Assembly (NCBI RefSeq): GCF_037975245.1
Contig: NC_092572.1
Coordinates: 16,560,269-16,624,268, forward strand
DNA: 64,000 bases
Source: Apostichopus japonicus
Taxonomy: Eukaryota > Echinodermata > Holothuroidea > Aspidochirotida > Stichopodidae
Reading direction: 5' to 3'
The stretch's first letter is position 1. Each line of letters begins with the position of its first letter. The translations under genes and the position numbers were made by a program. This document shows, piece after piece, positions 11,505 through 22,255 of this stretch. The notes below the pieces were generated by a model. The model saw only the letters and a list, made by a program, of their open reading frames with translations. It had not been told where the DNA came from and did not search any database.

Positions 11505-11510
11505 AATAAA
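11505..11510 (+). terminator. Poly(A) signal AATAAA
   Basis: Canonical AATAAA about 80 bp after the second stop (11422) and 340 bp after the first, followed by an A-rich stretch. It is the likely cleavage signal of the plus-strand coiled-coil gene. Confidence 0.5.
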
Positions 11511-11589
11511 AGTACAAATAAGTAAAAACTGTGAAAGGAAGTCAACTAAGAAACCCTTTTGGGCTTAATCGAATAGAGTACTCCCTATC

Positions 11590-12760
<1,171 letters not shown>

Positions 12761-12767
12761 TGACCAG

Positions 12768-12843
12768 GCGCATATCCAGGGGGGGCGTTGGGGGCACGCA
12801 TATCCAGGTGGGGCGTTGGGGGCGTGCGCCCCCCCCCCCCAGG
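12768..12843. repeat. G-run / C-run motif, G-rich MITE end
   Basis: 'ggcgcatatccagggggggc' occurs, then a second copy of the 'gcatatccagg' block, then a run of 14 C. Similar 'G-run then C-run' motifs recur at 16655-16706 and 40478-40515, so this is probably a dispersed repeat family. A purine-rich tract (12844-13000) follows and produces a low-complexity Lys/Glu/Arg ORF that is not a gene. Confidence 0.5.
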
Positions 12844-13137
12844 TAAGAAATAGAGGCGAGAAAAAAAGAGAGAAGAAAAAAGGGAAAAAGAGGGGAAAGA
12901 AGGGGAGAAAGGCAGGGAAAAGAAAAAGAAGAAATAGAGGAAATGGAGAAAAGGAGGGAGTAGAAAAAAGGGCAAGCAACTGGGAAGAGAAAAAAGAACA
13001 GTGACATAATTACAGGGCTGATCCCTATTATACACATAGGGTAGCCAGTGAAGGATCGATGATTTTGGAAGGGGTGTGCGCCTCACCCTACCCCTTACAC
13101 CGACAACTCCATTTTGACGTTTTCATATTTCCTCTCT

Positions 13138-13341
13138 CTCTAATATATATATATTTATATATATATATATATATATTAGTGATATATATATTAGAGAAAA
13201 GGAGGGAGTACCTTTTCTCTAATATATATATATATATATATATATATTAGTTAGTCTAATACCGAAATGCATCATGTTATCTGACGACTCGGTCGAGTTC
13301 GAGACCAGCCACAGTTGGTTTCATAGCACAATTGTACAACT

Positions 13342-13383
<42 letters not shown>
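13138..13383. repeat. (TA)n tracts with short inverted flanks
   Basis: TA tracts at 13141-13176, 13216-13246 and 13343-13383. 'ctctaatatata' and 'tatattagagaaaaggaggg' / 'taccttttctctaatata' form an inverted arrangement around the first two. Confidence 0.9.
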
Positions 13384-13389
<6 letters not shown>

Positions 13390-13390
13390 G

Positions 13391-13660
13391 AAAGGACATT
13401 CCACTTAAGTGGAATTGTATCCACTTAAGTAGAATACAATTCCACTTAAGTGAAATACAATCCCCTTAAGTGAAATAGATTTAGCTTAAGTAAGATGCAG
13501 TGACAAGTTGATGAATTCAGCTTAAGTAAAATACAATTAAGCTTAAGTGGAATGGTATTCCACTTAAGTGAAATAGAATTCCACGTAAGTTAAATAGTAT
13601 TCTGCTTAAGTGATATTGAATTCCACTTAAGTGAAATGTATTCGACTTAAGTCGAATTGC
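13391..13660. repeat. Phased array of CTTAAG palindromes
   Basis: Eleven exact CTTAAG hexamers start at 13404, 13424, 13445, 13465, 13485, 13521, 13542, 13563, 13605, 13626 and 13646; a CGTAAG variant sits at 13584. Spacing is 20-21 bp except for one gap of 36. Most sit in larger palindromes such as 'ttccacttaagtggaatt' and 'ttcgacttaagtcgaatt'. Many units contain TTAAGTG on one or both strands, which matches the NK-2 homeodomain consensus TYAAGTG (established consensus; binding here is inference). The array directly follows a (TA)n tract. Confidence 0.85.
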
Positions 13661-15185
13661 GAGGTAAATGTTAAAACGGCTTGCCATACGTGCACTGACC
13701 TAAATGGAGTGTAACCACTCCCGATTTTGCAATTTCCCAAGATCAGGCCCGAAAAATCCCAAGAAATACCAAGAACACTGTGCTGTATGGATTTCTAGCA
13801 ATATCCAGCGATATCTAGGGATGAATATCCCAAGATCTTACCTAAACTGAAGGCAGATAGAGAATCGAAACCTTCAGTGTACTGAACTTGAAACTGTGCG
13901 TCTTTCGAAATGAAAAGAATGTGGGGAATTGCACAATAAACAAATCAAAGTTATTTATTTCAGTCTCATTTCAATTATTCGAATTTGTTAAGCAAACAGC
14001 AGATATCACATCATATAAGTGAGCATGAAAATGGCGTTCCAGGATGAACAGCCTTCAAACCATGGGCGCAGATCCTGGTGCGGACAGCGGGACGCGTCCC
14101 CATCAACTTTTTCAGTAGTGGGGACATGATATACCGTGTCCCAACCAATTTGTCTTGACCAATAGCTGCATTTCAAGTTCCCCTGTATTGAACTTTGGCG
14201 CAGTTAGGCCCAGCCCCCCGGTTCCTACGCCCTTGCTAACCACTGCGTCACAGCAACTGTTGAGAAATAATGCTAATTTTTTCTTCAAAATGGAACGGAG
14301 GGTGATGTTCAAAATGCTGTACTTGTAAACAGGATAACTCAACACGTACACCTTTATTGAACTTCATATTTCAAATGGTCTTAAACTTGGCATTATTTTC
14401 AGTGAATAATACTACATGACTCTAGGTTTGGCAGTAACTTGTGAAAATGTTCCATAGTGAAAATAAAACAATGTCATGTAACTCATTAATTATTAAAGGG
14501 GTGGCAGAGCTGCTTTTCTTGCTCAAATTGATCAAAGAATATGTCCATGTGCTCATACATAGAGCATCTCTGGGTATTGAAACATTTTGGAATATAAATT
14601 CTACATTTGTGAGTCCTTAAAAGATCTTAATTCTTTTGATTGCCTTGTTGCTAAAGTAATGGTCAAGGCAACGTTTCCTGAATCTGCATAGCTCATGTCG
14701 CGGAGCGGTTGAAAACTATTAATATACAACAACCAGTTAAAACAACAGTATCAGGCAGTATTTTTTATCACCCTCCGTTCCATTTTTGAAGAAAAAATTA
14801 CGATTAAAACATTGAACACTTCTATCGCTTAGCATACAATTTCCGAGGAAACAACACCGTGAAACTGGAGAACATTTATGAATAAGAAAGGTTTGATTTG
14901 ACTGCTTTAAAATAACGTATGACTGGCAAGACGCGTCGAGCGCTCTCTATCGGCCTCTTTTTTGGTCAGTTTGCAACTTCAGAGGAACAATAGAAACTCG
15001 AAAAAATACTTTTAAAACGAACAAAGGATTCACAAACCTTTGTTCTGCCTAAAAGATAAGCAGAATGAAAATAAAATAAAACTGTTAGCAAACTGCTTAT
15101 CCACTAGAGAGCCTGTGTAATAGAATGTGTAAAAGTTTCGATCCTAGCAGAATCTTCTTCAGAGGCTAAAAAAATAAGATAAGCA
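13661..15185. other. Non-coding stretch with one segment duplicated at 17.2 kb
   Basis: No gene recognised. Around 14065-14110 there is a 'gggcgcagatcctggtgcgg' motif near a run related to the G-run repeats. The block 14885-15015 ('tcagtttgcaacttcagagg' and 'aacaatagaaa') is repeated in direct orientation at 17190-17320. Confidence 0.5.
14885..15050. repeat. Dispersed repeat, copy 1
   Basis: Direct-orientation partner of 17190-17350. The two share 'actggcaaga-gcgtcg', 'cagtttgcaacttcagagga' and 'acctttgttc' with about 80 percent identity by eye. Confidence 0.7.
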
Positions 15186-16560
15186 GAAAGTTTGGTTTAT
15201 TGTAGATTTGTGTGGGCGGAATTAGCCCGATTGATACGGGGAAAGGTGATTAATTTGCTCTAGGTGGGTTATGGTTCGGTTATCTATAATTCTTTCGAAA
15301 ATCTTACCTAAGGCTGGGAGGAGACTAACTGGTCGATAGTTTTGAATTTTGGTGCGGTCTTTACTTAGTTTCGGTATTAAAATCTTTTTGGCGGATTTCC
15401 ATGGGATTGGGAAATAACCCAGTGTAAGGAGTTCGTTAAATAGTGGGAAAATATGAGAGTTAATGAATATCGGAGGGGAGTTTTTAGGCATTTGGTCATT
15501 TATGTTGTCAGGACCAGTGGAGGATGCATGTTTTAGTTGCACTATACCAATTGTTGATATCTATTTTATTGAGCAGAGGGATGTTTTTTGTTGAGACATC
15601 CTAATGGGTTGGTGTTAAAGCTGGTTGCATTACTGATAATTGTACGGTCTATTTCGTGTTTACAGCTGATATCGTATGGGGGGCCATCGTAGATATTGAA
15701 TATACTTTCAAAGTACGATTCAATTAGCTTTATTTGGTCTTGAGTTTTTGTGATGAGGTTACCTACGTTATCTCTAATCTAAGGCCTTGGTCTGTTTTAC
15801 CTGTGTTTGGTGTTGTAATGGGGTTAATGATTTTTTTTTTAACTTTTCCAAAAGTGTTTCTGGTTTTTATCATTAATGATTAAATCGCAGTTGTTTTGGA
15901 CGCGCTTTTGTTCATCCGCCAATATTTGTCTGTTTATTGCTATTTAAGTTGGTTAATTTGGGTTTTTAGAGTTGGGTCTCGGGAGATGATATAAGTTCTA
16001 CGTAGGCGACGTCTGAGTTTCATAAGTGTAAGAATATTCTTATTTAGTTTTCGTTTTCTGTTTTGTTTTTAAGGGACAGTGTCTTTTGAAAGTATAGAAG
16101 ATATGATGGGCAACGCTGTCACAGTAATTGTCGATGTAATTTAGCTCGTTGTTTTGGTTGTTGTATTTTGGGAGTCTGTTTTATTTTAATTATACGTCAA
16201 TTCGTTATTTGGCATGCAGTTGAGGTTTATGTCTAGCTCAAAAACGAGTGGAAAATGGTCACTGATTTAGTCATCTTCTAGGATTTGTATCGAATGTGTT
16301 TTAGTTGCGAGGTGATTTGAGGTTATATGGGTAGTCAAGTAGTTCTGTAATATTGTTTATTGAGTTCATCCTAGGTTTGGTATTTTGGTTAATTATCGTT
16401 AAGTTGTATTTATCACATATTTCTAAGAGAGACTTGCCTTTTTCAGAAAAAAATATTGTGGTGGGCATTTACTAGGAGTTTTTTTATTTTTATTAGAACA
16501 TTTTTTTAATTATATCGGTGGATATGGGCTCATTTGGGGGACTATAATCATACCACGAAA
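15186..16560 (-). mobile_element. LINE internal fragment, same family as 23.9-28.1 kb
   Basis: Co-linear with 25203-26621 of the larger minus-strand LINE: for example 'agtttggtttattgtagatt' occurs in both, and 'ggatatgggctcatttgggg' occurs near both far ends. The best preserved piece (15542-15222, minus) reads an RT segment with 'STGPDNINDQMPKN' and 'IQNYRPVSLLPALGKIFERI', the NYRP block of non-LTR RTs. It has many indels and lacks the 5' and 3' ends. It is a dead internal fragment. Confidence 0.85.
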
Positions 16561-16654
16561 GTGTCCATTAGCTGTAGGTTGCATTGAGGGTGTGTTATTC
16601 TTGCGTCAAATGGCGTACCATGGAAGGGGGAGGGGGGTTTGGGTGGTCTATCTG

Positions 16655-16706
16655 GCAGTGGCGGAGCGTCCATACAGTCAGGGGGGCGGATGCCCCCCTG
16701 ACGGAC
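16655..16706. repeat. G-run/C-run inverted motif
   Basis: 'gtcaggggggcggatgcccc' followed by 'cctgac' is a near-perfect inverted repeat, preceded by 'gtggcggagcgtcc'. A related 'acgctccgcgcctac' is found inverted at about 16921-16935, so the pair may bound a small element. Confidence 0.5.
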
Positions 16707-16979
16707 TCAAATGGACTGCTGGCGCCCTTTTCAGCTTTTTACCACTTTTTATTTATATGCGATTATTGACGTTTTTAATGCGCTCTCATCTACCTATTGA
16801 CATTTGTCACATTTTTTTGGCGATGACACCTATTTATTCTTCATTTATCTGCATATTAGCAAGGCCCGGAAAGGGTCATTTCCGGCGATCTAGGGAGCAT
16901 CTTTATTGAAAAATTTCTCTACGCTCCGCGCCTACCCGTGGTGGCGCTCCGCTTAGATAGTGTCGAAAGCGCCCCCACA

Positions 16980-17512
16980 GACCATCCTCGCCCCCCTCGA
17001 CCATTACCCCTAATTCCAAAATAAACTTCAGATTCGTAATCAGCGTGTCGCGAATAAGATACACATTTATCGCCTTTGCGACAAAAAGTTTTTGCACCTA
17101 AAAAAACCGTAAGGGGTACGTACCTCTAACAGTTTTTTGCCAAAATTGACCCATTTATTCATAAATGTCAAGATAAAACTCAAGATGACAAACAAAGGTT
17201 TTATTTGACTGTTTTGAAATCACGTATCACTGGCAAGATGCGTCGTGCACCCTCTTATGACACTTATTTCGCTCAGTTTGCAACTTCAGAGGAACAATAG
17301 AAAACCGAAGAACTTTTAGGGACAACAAAAGGTTTTATAACCTTTGTTCGTCGTAAAAGTTTTTCGGTCTTACTTTTCTTTGAGGTGAAAAAAAAAATTG
17401 TCGCAAAAGCGATAAATGTGTATCTTTTCTGGTAGTTCGTGACACGCTGATTACGAATCTGAAGTTTATTTTGGAATTAGGTGCTGTGTTGGGGCGTGGG
17501 GGGCAAAAAACC
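16980..17512. mobile_element. Foldback element with 110-bp inverted arms
   Basis: The left arm 16980-17097 and right arm 17397-17512 are inverted copies. 'aattccaaaataaacttcag', 'attcgtaatcagcgtgtc' and 'gatacacatttatcgc' on the left match their reverse complements on the right. The outer ends are C-run (left) and G-run (right). The centre holds a copy of the dispersed repeat also seen at 14885. No transposase is present. Confidence 0.7.
17190..17350. repeat. Dispersed repeat, copy 2
   Basis: Direct copy of 14885-15050, here located between the arms of the foldback element. Confidence 0.7.
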
Positions 17513-17599
17513 TGATTTGCAGTTTTGCCAAAACTGACCAAAAATCGATCCAAAATCGATTTCGCCCAAATGACGTAACAGGGGGTAACCGATGCTCAG

Positions 17600-18190
17600 G
17601 AGCCCAAATTTGCAACTCCCAGGTCCATATCTGCTTCCGTGCGGGAGATACGTGGTCCCAAAGGAATCTGCCTAGCCCTCCAAAAGATTTTATTGATAAG
17701 ATCCAAAGTACTATTTTTGATTTATTTCGAACGGGAAAACTGATAAAGTAAGGAAAATTACTATGTATAACCCCATTGGGTTATGAAAAGGGGGGTTTTA
17801 AAAAAATATTTGTTCACAGCTTTGTTGGTGCTCTCAAAACCTCTTGGGTCAAGCGTTATTGTATTAATGCCAACACGGGGTATTGGAAGCTCTTTTATTT
17901 CATTCCTCTCTGTCGCCGTCCGGTAGAGAGTTGCTTTTTAATTATAATTTTCATGACCAGGATATTTCCTGCATTTAAAAATACCTTCATTGAACAAATT
18001 TGTATGGTTTTGAGTAAGCTTAGCTACCTTTAAGAAACCATCGGAAATTGGGTGTGCAAATCCCTAATAATTTTATTAGAATTGATAATACCATTGTTTA
18101 TGACAAAAAGCTTTTACGACGCCGGTTTACTGTTTGTTAGGGATATGTTTTTGCTAGATGAGAAGCAATTGTCCAAATAATGCTTTTCTG
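17600..18190 (+). mobile_element. LINE (L1/Tx1-like) C-terminal fragment
   Basis: Plus-strand frames read 'PLGYEKGGFKKIFVHSF', 'ALKTSWVKRYCINAN' and, after a stop, 'SFYDAGLLFVRDMFLLDE'. These resemble the post-RT region of L1/Tx1-like ORF2 proteins, where a G-G-L/F block is followed by 'LK.SW..R' and later a 'W/F.Y..G....DL' block (family knowledge from memory). Stops and frameshifts make it a relic. Confidence 0.5.
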
Positions 18191-18550
18191 ACCAGTCTTC
18201 TACATTGTTAAGCTATTGTATGCTTTATAGAAGACTTCCTTTCACATTGTATATTTGCACGTGAAAAAACAAAATAAATCAAATCAAATAACTAATAATT
18301 ATTTCTAAACAGTTACTGTGGATAGTGTTATGTACATAGAAAGTAAGACAAACTCTCTGTCTAGAATTCAACTCCCAGAGGATGTATTGTTTTGGTATTT
18401 CTTTTCCTCATTTTGCAGTTAAAATATTAGAAAAGCCTATCATTTCTCAATTAACAGTTACTGTGGCGAAGTTGTTATGTTGTATAATTTTGCATATTTA
18501 TTATTGTTTTTTACAATGAAATTGTCAATAAACTGAAAAAAAAAATTGAG
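18190..18550 (+). repeat. Retroposon 3' tails
   Basis: 'gaagacttcctttcacattg' with 'ttgcacgtga' and an 'aaataaatcaaatcaaat' tail (18230-18290) resembles the 3' end of the plus-strand LINE at 54270-54310. A second 3' end, 'attgtcaataaactg' plus an A-run, lies at 18524-18547. Confidence 0.55.
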
Positions 18551-18661
18551 ACATACTCCTTGTCTTGAATTCAAACACCAGAGGATGCATTTGATTTTCT
18601 ATTTATTTGCCTTCTAATGTTGTGAAGATTAAATATTAGAAACGAGTATTAAATCTCAACA

Positions 18662-18743
18662 GTTCTCGTGGCGCAGTTGGTAGTGCTCTGGACTGGAGAG
18701 ACAGACAAACTCCATGTCTCCGGTTCGAACCCCAGACAGAGCA
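18662..18743 (+). tRNA. tRNA-Ser(GGA)-like unit 1
   Basis: D arm GCGC/GTGC pairs fully around a canonical AGTTGGTA loop. The anticodon loop is CTGGAGA (GGA). The T loop is TTCGAAC. The acceptor stem has about 5 of 7 pairs, the anticodon stem 3 of 5 and the T stem 3 of 5, so it may be a tRNA-derived pseudogene. Variant 'gttctcg' 5' end. Confidence 0.45.
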
Positions 18744-18822
18744 TTTTATATTTTTGCTCTTTTACTGATTCCATTCTTGACTTTGAAGTTTAAATATTAG
18801 AAACGAGCATTAATTCTCAACA

Positions 18823-18904
18823 GTTCTAGTGGCGCAGTTGGTAGTGCTCTGGACTGGAGAGACAGACAAACTCCATGTCTCCGGTTCGAACCCCAGACAG
18901 AGCA
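18823..18904 (+). tRNA. tRNA-Ser(GGA)-like unit 2
   Basis: Matches the consensus unit, with 5' end 'gttctag' and an intact B box. Same weak anticodon and T stems as unit 1. Confidence 0.45.
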
Positions 18905-18982
18905 TTTATATTTTTGCTCTTTTACTGATTCCATTCTGGACTCTGAAGTTTAACTATTAGAAACGAGCATTAATTCTCAACA

Positions 18983-19064
18983 GTTCTAGTGGCGCAGTTG
19001 GTAGTGCTCTGGACTGGAGAGACAGACAAACTCCATGTCTCCGGTTCGAACCCCAGACAGAGCA
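18983..19064 (+). tRNA. tRNA-Ser(GGA)-like unit 3
   Basis: Identical to unit 2 across the 82-bp unit as far as I can see. Confidence 0.45.
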
Positions 19065-19142
19065 TTTTATATTTTGCTCTTTTACTGATTTCATTCTGGA
19101 CTATGAAGTTTAAATATTAGAAACGAGCATTAATTCTCAACA

Positions 19143-19224
19143 GTTCTAGTGGCGCAGTTGGTAGTGCTCTGGACTGGAGAGACAGACAAACTCCATGTCT
19201 CCGGTTCGATCCCCAGACAGAGCA
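19143..19224 (+). tRNA. tRNA-Ser(GGA)-like unit 4
   Basis: As unit 2 but with 'ggttcgatcc' in the B box (A to T), still within the B-box consensus. Confidence 0.45.
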
Positions 19225-19302
19225 TTTTATATTTTGCTCTTTTACTGATTTCATTCTGGACTATGAAGTTTAAATATTAGAAACGAGCATTAATTCTCAA
19301 CA

Positions 19303-19383
19303 GTTCTAGTGGCGCAGTTGGTAGTGCTCTGGACTGGAGAGACAGACAAACTCCATGTCTCCGGTCGAACCCCAGACAGAGCA
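19303..19383 (+). tRNA. tRNA-Ser(GGA)-like unit 5, T arm damaged
   Basis: One T is missing from the T loop ('ccggtcgaac'), which damages both the B box and the T arm. Probably inactive. Confidence 0.4.
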
Positions 19384-19461
19384 TTTTATATTTTGCTCTT
19401 TTACTGATTCCATTCTGGACTTTGAAGTTTAAATATTAGAAACGAGCATTAATTCTCAACA

Positions 19462-19543
19462 GTTCTAGTGGCGCAGTTGGTAGTGCTCTGGACTGGAGAG
19501 ACAGACAAACTCCATGTCTCCGGTTCGAACCCCAGACAGAGCA
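19462..19543 (+). tRNA. tRNA-Ser(GGA)-like unit 6
   Basis: Matches the consensus unit with an intact B box. Confidence 0.45.
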
Positions 19544-19622
19544 TTTTATATTTTTGCTCCTTTACTGATTTCATTCTGGACTATGAAGTTTAAATATTAG
19601 AAACGAGCATTAATTCTCAACA

Positions 19623-19704
19623 GTTCTAGTGGCGCAGTTGGTAGTGCTCTGGACTGGAGAGACAGACAAACTCCATGTCTCCGGTTCAAACCCCAGACAG
19701 AGCA
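19623..19704 (+). tRNA. tRNA-Ser(GGA)-like unit 7
   Basis: B box altered to 'ggttcaaacc', which still fits the consensus GWTCRANNC. Confidence 0.45.
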
Positions 19705-19781
19705 TTTTATATTTTGCTCTTTACTGATTCCATTCTGGACTCTGAAGTTTAAATATTAGAAACGAGCATTAATTCTCAACA

Positions 19782-19863
19782 GTTCTTGTGGCGCAGTTGG
19801 TAGTGCTCTGGACTGGAGAGACAGACAAACTCCATGTCTCCGGTTCGATTCCCAGACAGAGCA
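19782..19863 (+). tRNA. tRNA-Ser(GGA)-like unit 8
   Basis: Last unit, with 5' end 'gttcttg' and B box 'ggttcgattc'. It is followed by a partial echo of its own 3' half ('tgtctgtggttcatgtccag' at about 19866-19885), and the regular linker ends here. Confidence 0.45.
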
Positions 19864-19961
19864 CCATGTCTGTGGTTCATGTCCAGACAGAGCCTTTTAC
19901 TTTTCAACCCTCTGGAGGGAGTGGAAGTATAAATATAAGAAACGAAGTTTCTCCAGAGGGA

Positions 19962-20037
19962 ACCGAAATGGTGTAATTGGTTATTCCATCGTTCAGTAAG
20001 CGATTGGTTTGGATTGCATCGGTTCAAGTCCCAGGTG
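19962..20037 (+). pseudogene. tRNA-like sequence
   Basis: 'aatggtgtaattggtta' resembles a D arm/A box (as in tRNA-Gln and tRNA-Asp) and 'catcggttcaagtccc' a T arm/B box, about 45 bp apart. The stems are poor. Probably a tRNA-derived pseudogene. Confidence 0.4.
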
Positions 20038-20343
20038 AGTATTTAAAAAAGGAGTTCTGACAAGTGGATAAGGTGAATCCCAAAGGTGGGCGGTCCCCCT
20101 CCTCCTGACAGGTGGGTAAGGTGAGTACCAAGGTGAGAGGTGAGAGGGGGTGAAGGTGTGGACAAGGTGAGGTCGCCGCCCCCTCCCCCTGACAAGGTAA
20201 AGGCGCGGACAAGTGGAGTTCGCCGCCACCCCTTCCCCCCTGACTAGCTAGTCGGGGGAGGAGTAGTAGTGGAGAAAATGTTTTATAAAAACGAAGTCCA
20301 CACAGCAGGATCTTTAAATATTTGTAAAGCTTTAAAAACCAGA

Positions 20344-20412
20344 GGCCCACCTAATGGGTCTAGTGGTAAAGACTTTTGCTTTTGCATCTCAAGGTCCCTG
20401 GCTCAAATTCAA
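20344..20412 (+). pseudogene. tRNA-like sequence, degenerate
   Basis: 'gggtctagtggtaaagac' resembles an A box/D arm and 'ctggctcaaattc' a weak B box. An A-rich tail follows about 40 bp later, so it may be the head of a tRNA-derived SINE. Confidence 0.35.
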
Positions 20413-21956
20413 CCTCTGCTTTTCCTTTTACAATACTCATGTAAAAGGAAGAAAAAAAAGGAAAAAAATAAGAGTGATACTTTGAAATGACGTCTTTTTT
20501 TTTAATGACAAATCAGTTCATGGACAGGATATACCTTCATCCCTCCCACCACAGTTAATACCCTTCAACTACCTGTCCAGACACAGGTTATCCCTCATCA
20601 AATTATTATGCAAATACTAATCAACACATGCAATACATATTTCATAAACATTCTTAGTGATACCTGCATCTACTATTGAGATGGTTGGTTGACAACAGAC
20701 AGTTATTTTCTATAATGTTTCTATTATTATAATATCAGCCTGGCGGGCAGTTATTTAATGATACTAAGCAGTCACATGTACATATGGGATAAGCCTATGG
20801 CCTTTTTACTTCACACCAGGTAGCTATCCAATTCACACCAGTACATTCTTTTTGGACATTTTTTTTTTTAAATTTGGAAGACCATTTCAACGTGAGGGGA
20901 AAAAGAATTGATTTCTCCTAGATAAAAATAATAACCCCATCTTACTTTAGCCAGACAGGGCTTGAATCCATAGGTTTGCTTGACGACAATTTCCCAACAA
21001 AAAGGAGTTGGCCTTCCATGGCTGATTGATGATTCAGTTTACAATACCATGGCACCCCTGCTACCATCAATAAAATTGTCTTTAACTTTCATTTATTAAC
21101 TAAACCTGATTTTGAATTAATTCTAGATAACTTAATTTTTACATTTTTGCCCTCCAGTTTGAAAAAGGAAACGATACTACCATAGCACAAACAACATATA
21201 TGTGGAAAGGTTGCTCCCTTTCATTGCTGTCTCAATTACACACACACACACACCCCCCCCCCCGTTCCGACTACCACACCCCAAATTATATACACGAAGA
21301 GTGCATTATTGAAAGTTTCTTTAAATATAGCCTTATCAGTAAACCTGTGCTACTGCAAACTGAAAATTCAATTCAAAGATTCTCCCTCTTCACTTTCATT
21401 TCTCCTTCTCTATCCTTCGCCTCACCACCCCCCCCCCCCACCCCTGGTCCTTCCAACTACCATCCATAACTCCTGCCAATATTAAATTCAGTCACCTTAA
21501 CATCCCCCCATAAAGTGTCAGTCAGTCAAGCACCACAATGTTTGTAGACCAAGAAATCAACAACCGAAACCCATTTTTAAAACTTTAAAGCCCCATCAAA
21601 TAAAGATGCTGTCTTTTTCTTCTTTTTCTCTAAACAAGATAAACACACAAACACCAAATCCAAAATATATAAAATTCCAATTCCCATTTTGAATATTCTT
21701 CAAATTTTGTTTGCCAAGCCACGTTAAAAAAGTGAGTGTTATTCTTTTTGGCCTTCCCCCATCTTTGTGTTTGCATTGCAACAAGGTGTAGTTTTCTATA
21801 CTAAAAAAAAAGAAATCAAATCAAATAAAACTTAAATAAAAGATGATTACAGCACATGCAGGAGAAGAGTGAGAGCCCTCCCAAATACTACCGGCTTATG
21901 TATACAAAAGACCTTTTTTCCAAAATCCTTTTTCCGACATCGTGGCAAATCGAGAG
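20413..21956. other. Non-coding stretch, probable SRP68 3' UTR and downstream
   Basis: No coding signal. It carries C-runs (21255-21263, 21429-21440) and a CA run (21239-21252). On the minus strand a possible poly(A) signal (TTTATT on the plus strand at 21091-21096) lies about 860 bp beyond the SRP68 stop codon. Confidence 0.4.
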
Positions 21957-22255
21957 TTACTTTTCACCACCGCTCCACCATCCACGCAGGAACCCACCCA
22001 GACCCCCTTGCGGGGACGATTTATTCTGTTCCAGTTTCTCGTCCAAGGAGGGTAACTCTATATGGTTCAGAGCTATGTCAAAGAAGAGCGGTTTGCACGG
22101 TGACGGCTTAAAGTCCAGTGGAAATGTGGTGAAGTTGGGCTTGGCGGCCAGGTCCGGCTGGTTGGCGTTGTACCGGTCAAGCCATTCCGCCAGCGGTCGA
22201 TTGTCCTTCAGACCGAGTTGCGCCATTCCTTTGCTGATGGAAGGTTCACTGGAAT
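21957..22255 (-). CDS. SRP68: SRP68, last coding exon
   Basis: Signal recognition particle 68-kDa subunit, C-terminal end. The acceptor 'tttttcag' ends at 22256; the first two bases complete an Asp codon split with the previous exon. About 98 codons follow. They include 'LGLKDNRPLAEWLDRYNAN', 'PSPCKPLFFDIALNHIELP' and 'SLDEKLEQ', and end 'FLRGWWSGGEK' before TAA at 21957. 'PCKPLFFDLALNH' and 'LEDKLEQ' are landmark blocks near the end of animal SRP68. SRP68 pairs with SRP72 through its C-terminal part and helps assemble SRP on its RNA in the cytosol; this exon belongs to that region. No disruption is seen here. Confidence 0.93.

Larger units (their letters stand above)
18662..19863 (+). repeat. 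Tandem array of eight tRNA-Ser-like units
   Basis: Eight units of 82 bp repeat with a period of about 160 bp. Each has an A box ('tggcgcagttggtagtgc'), a B box ('ggttcgaacc') and T-runs immediately downstream ('gcattttatattttgctc') that could stop RNA polymerase III. The linkers ('gaagtttaaatattagaaac') are as conserved as the units, so the array grew by tandem duplication of a 160-bp block or has been homogenised. Individual units are listed below. Confidence 0.85.

Noticed and set aside
13391-13660. CRISPR array
   Set aside because: Regular spacing exists, but the units are short palindromes with related spacers in an animal genome; no cas genes and no 20-40 bp unique spacers.
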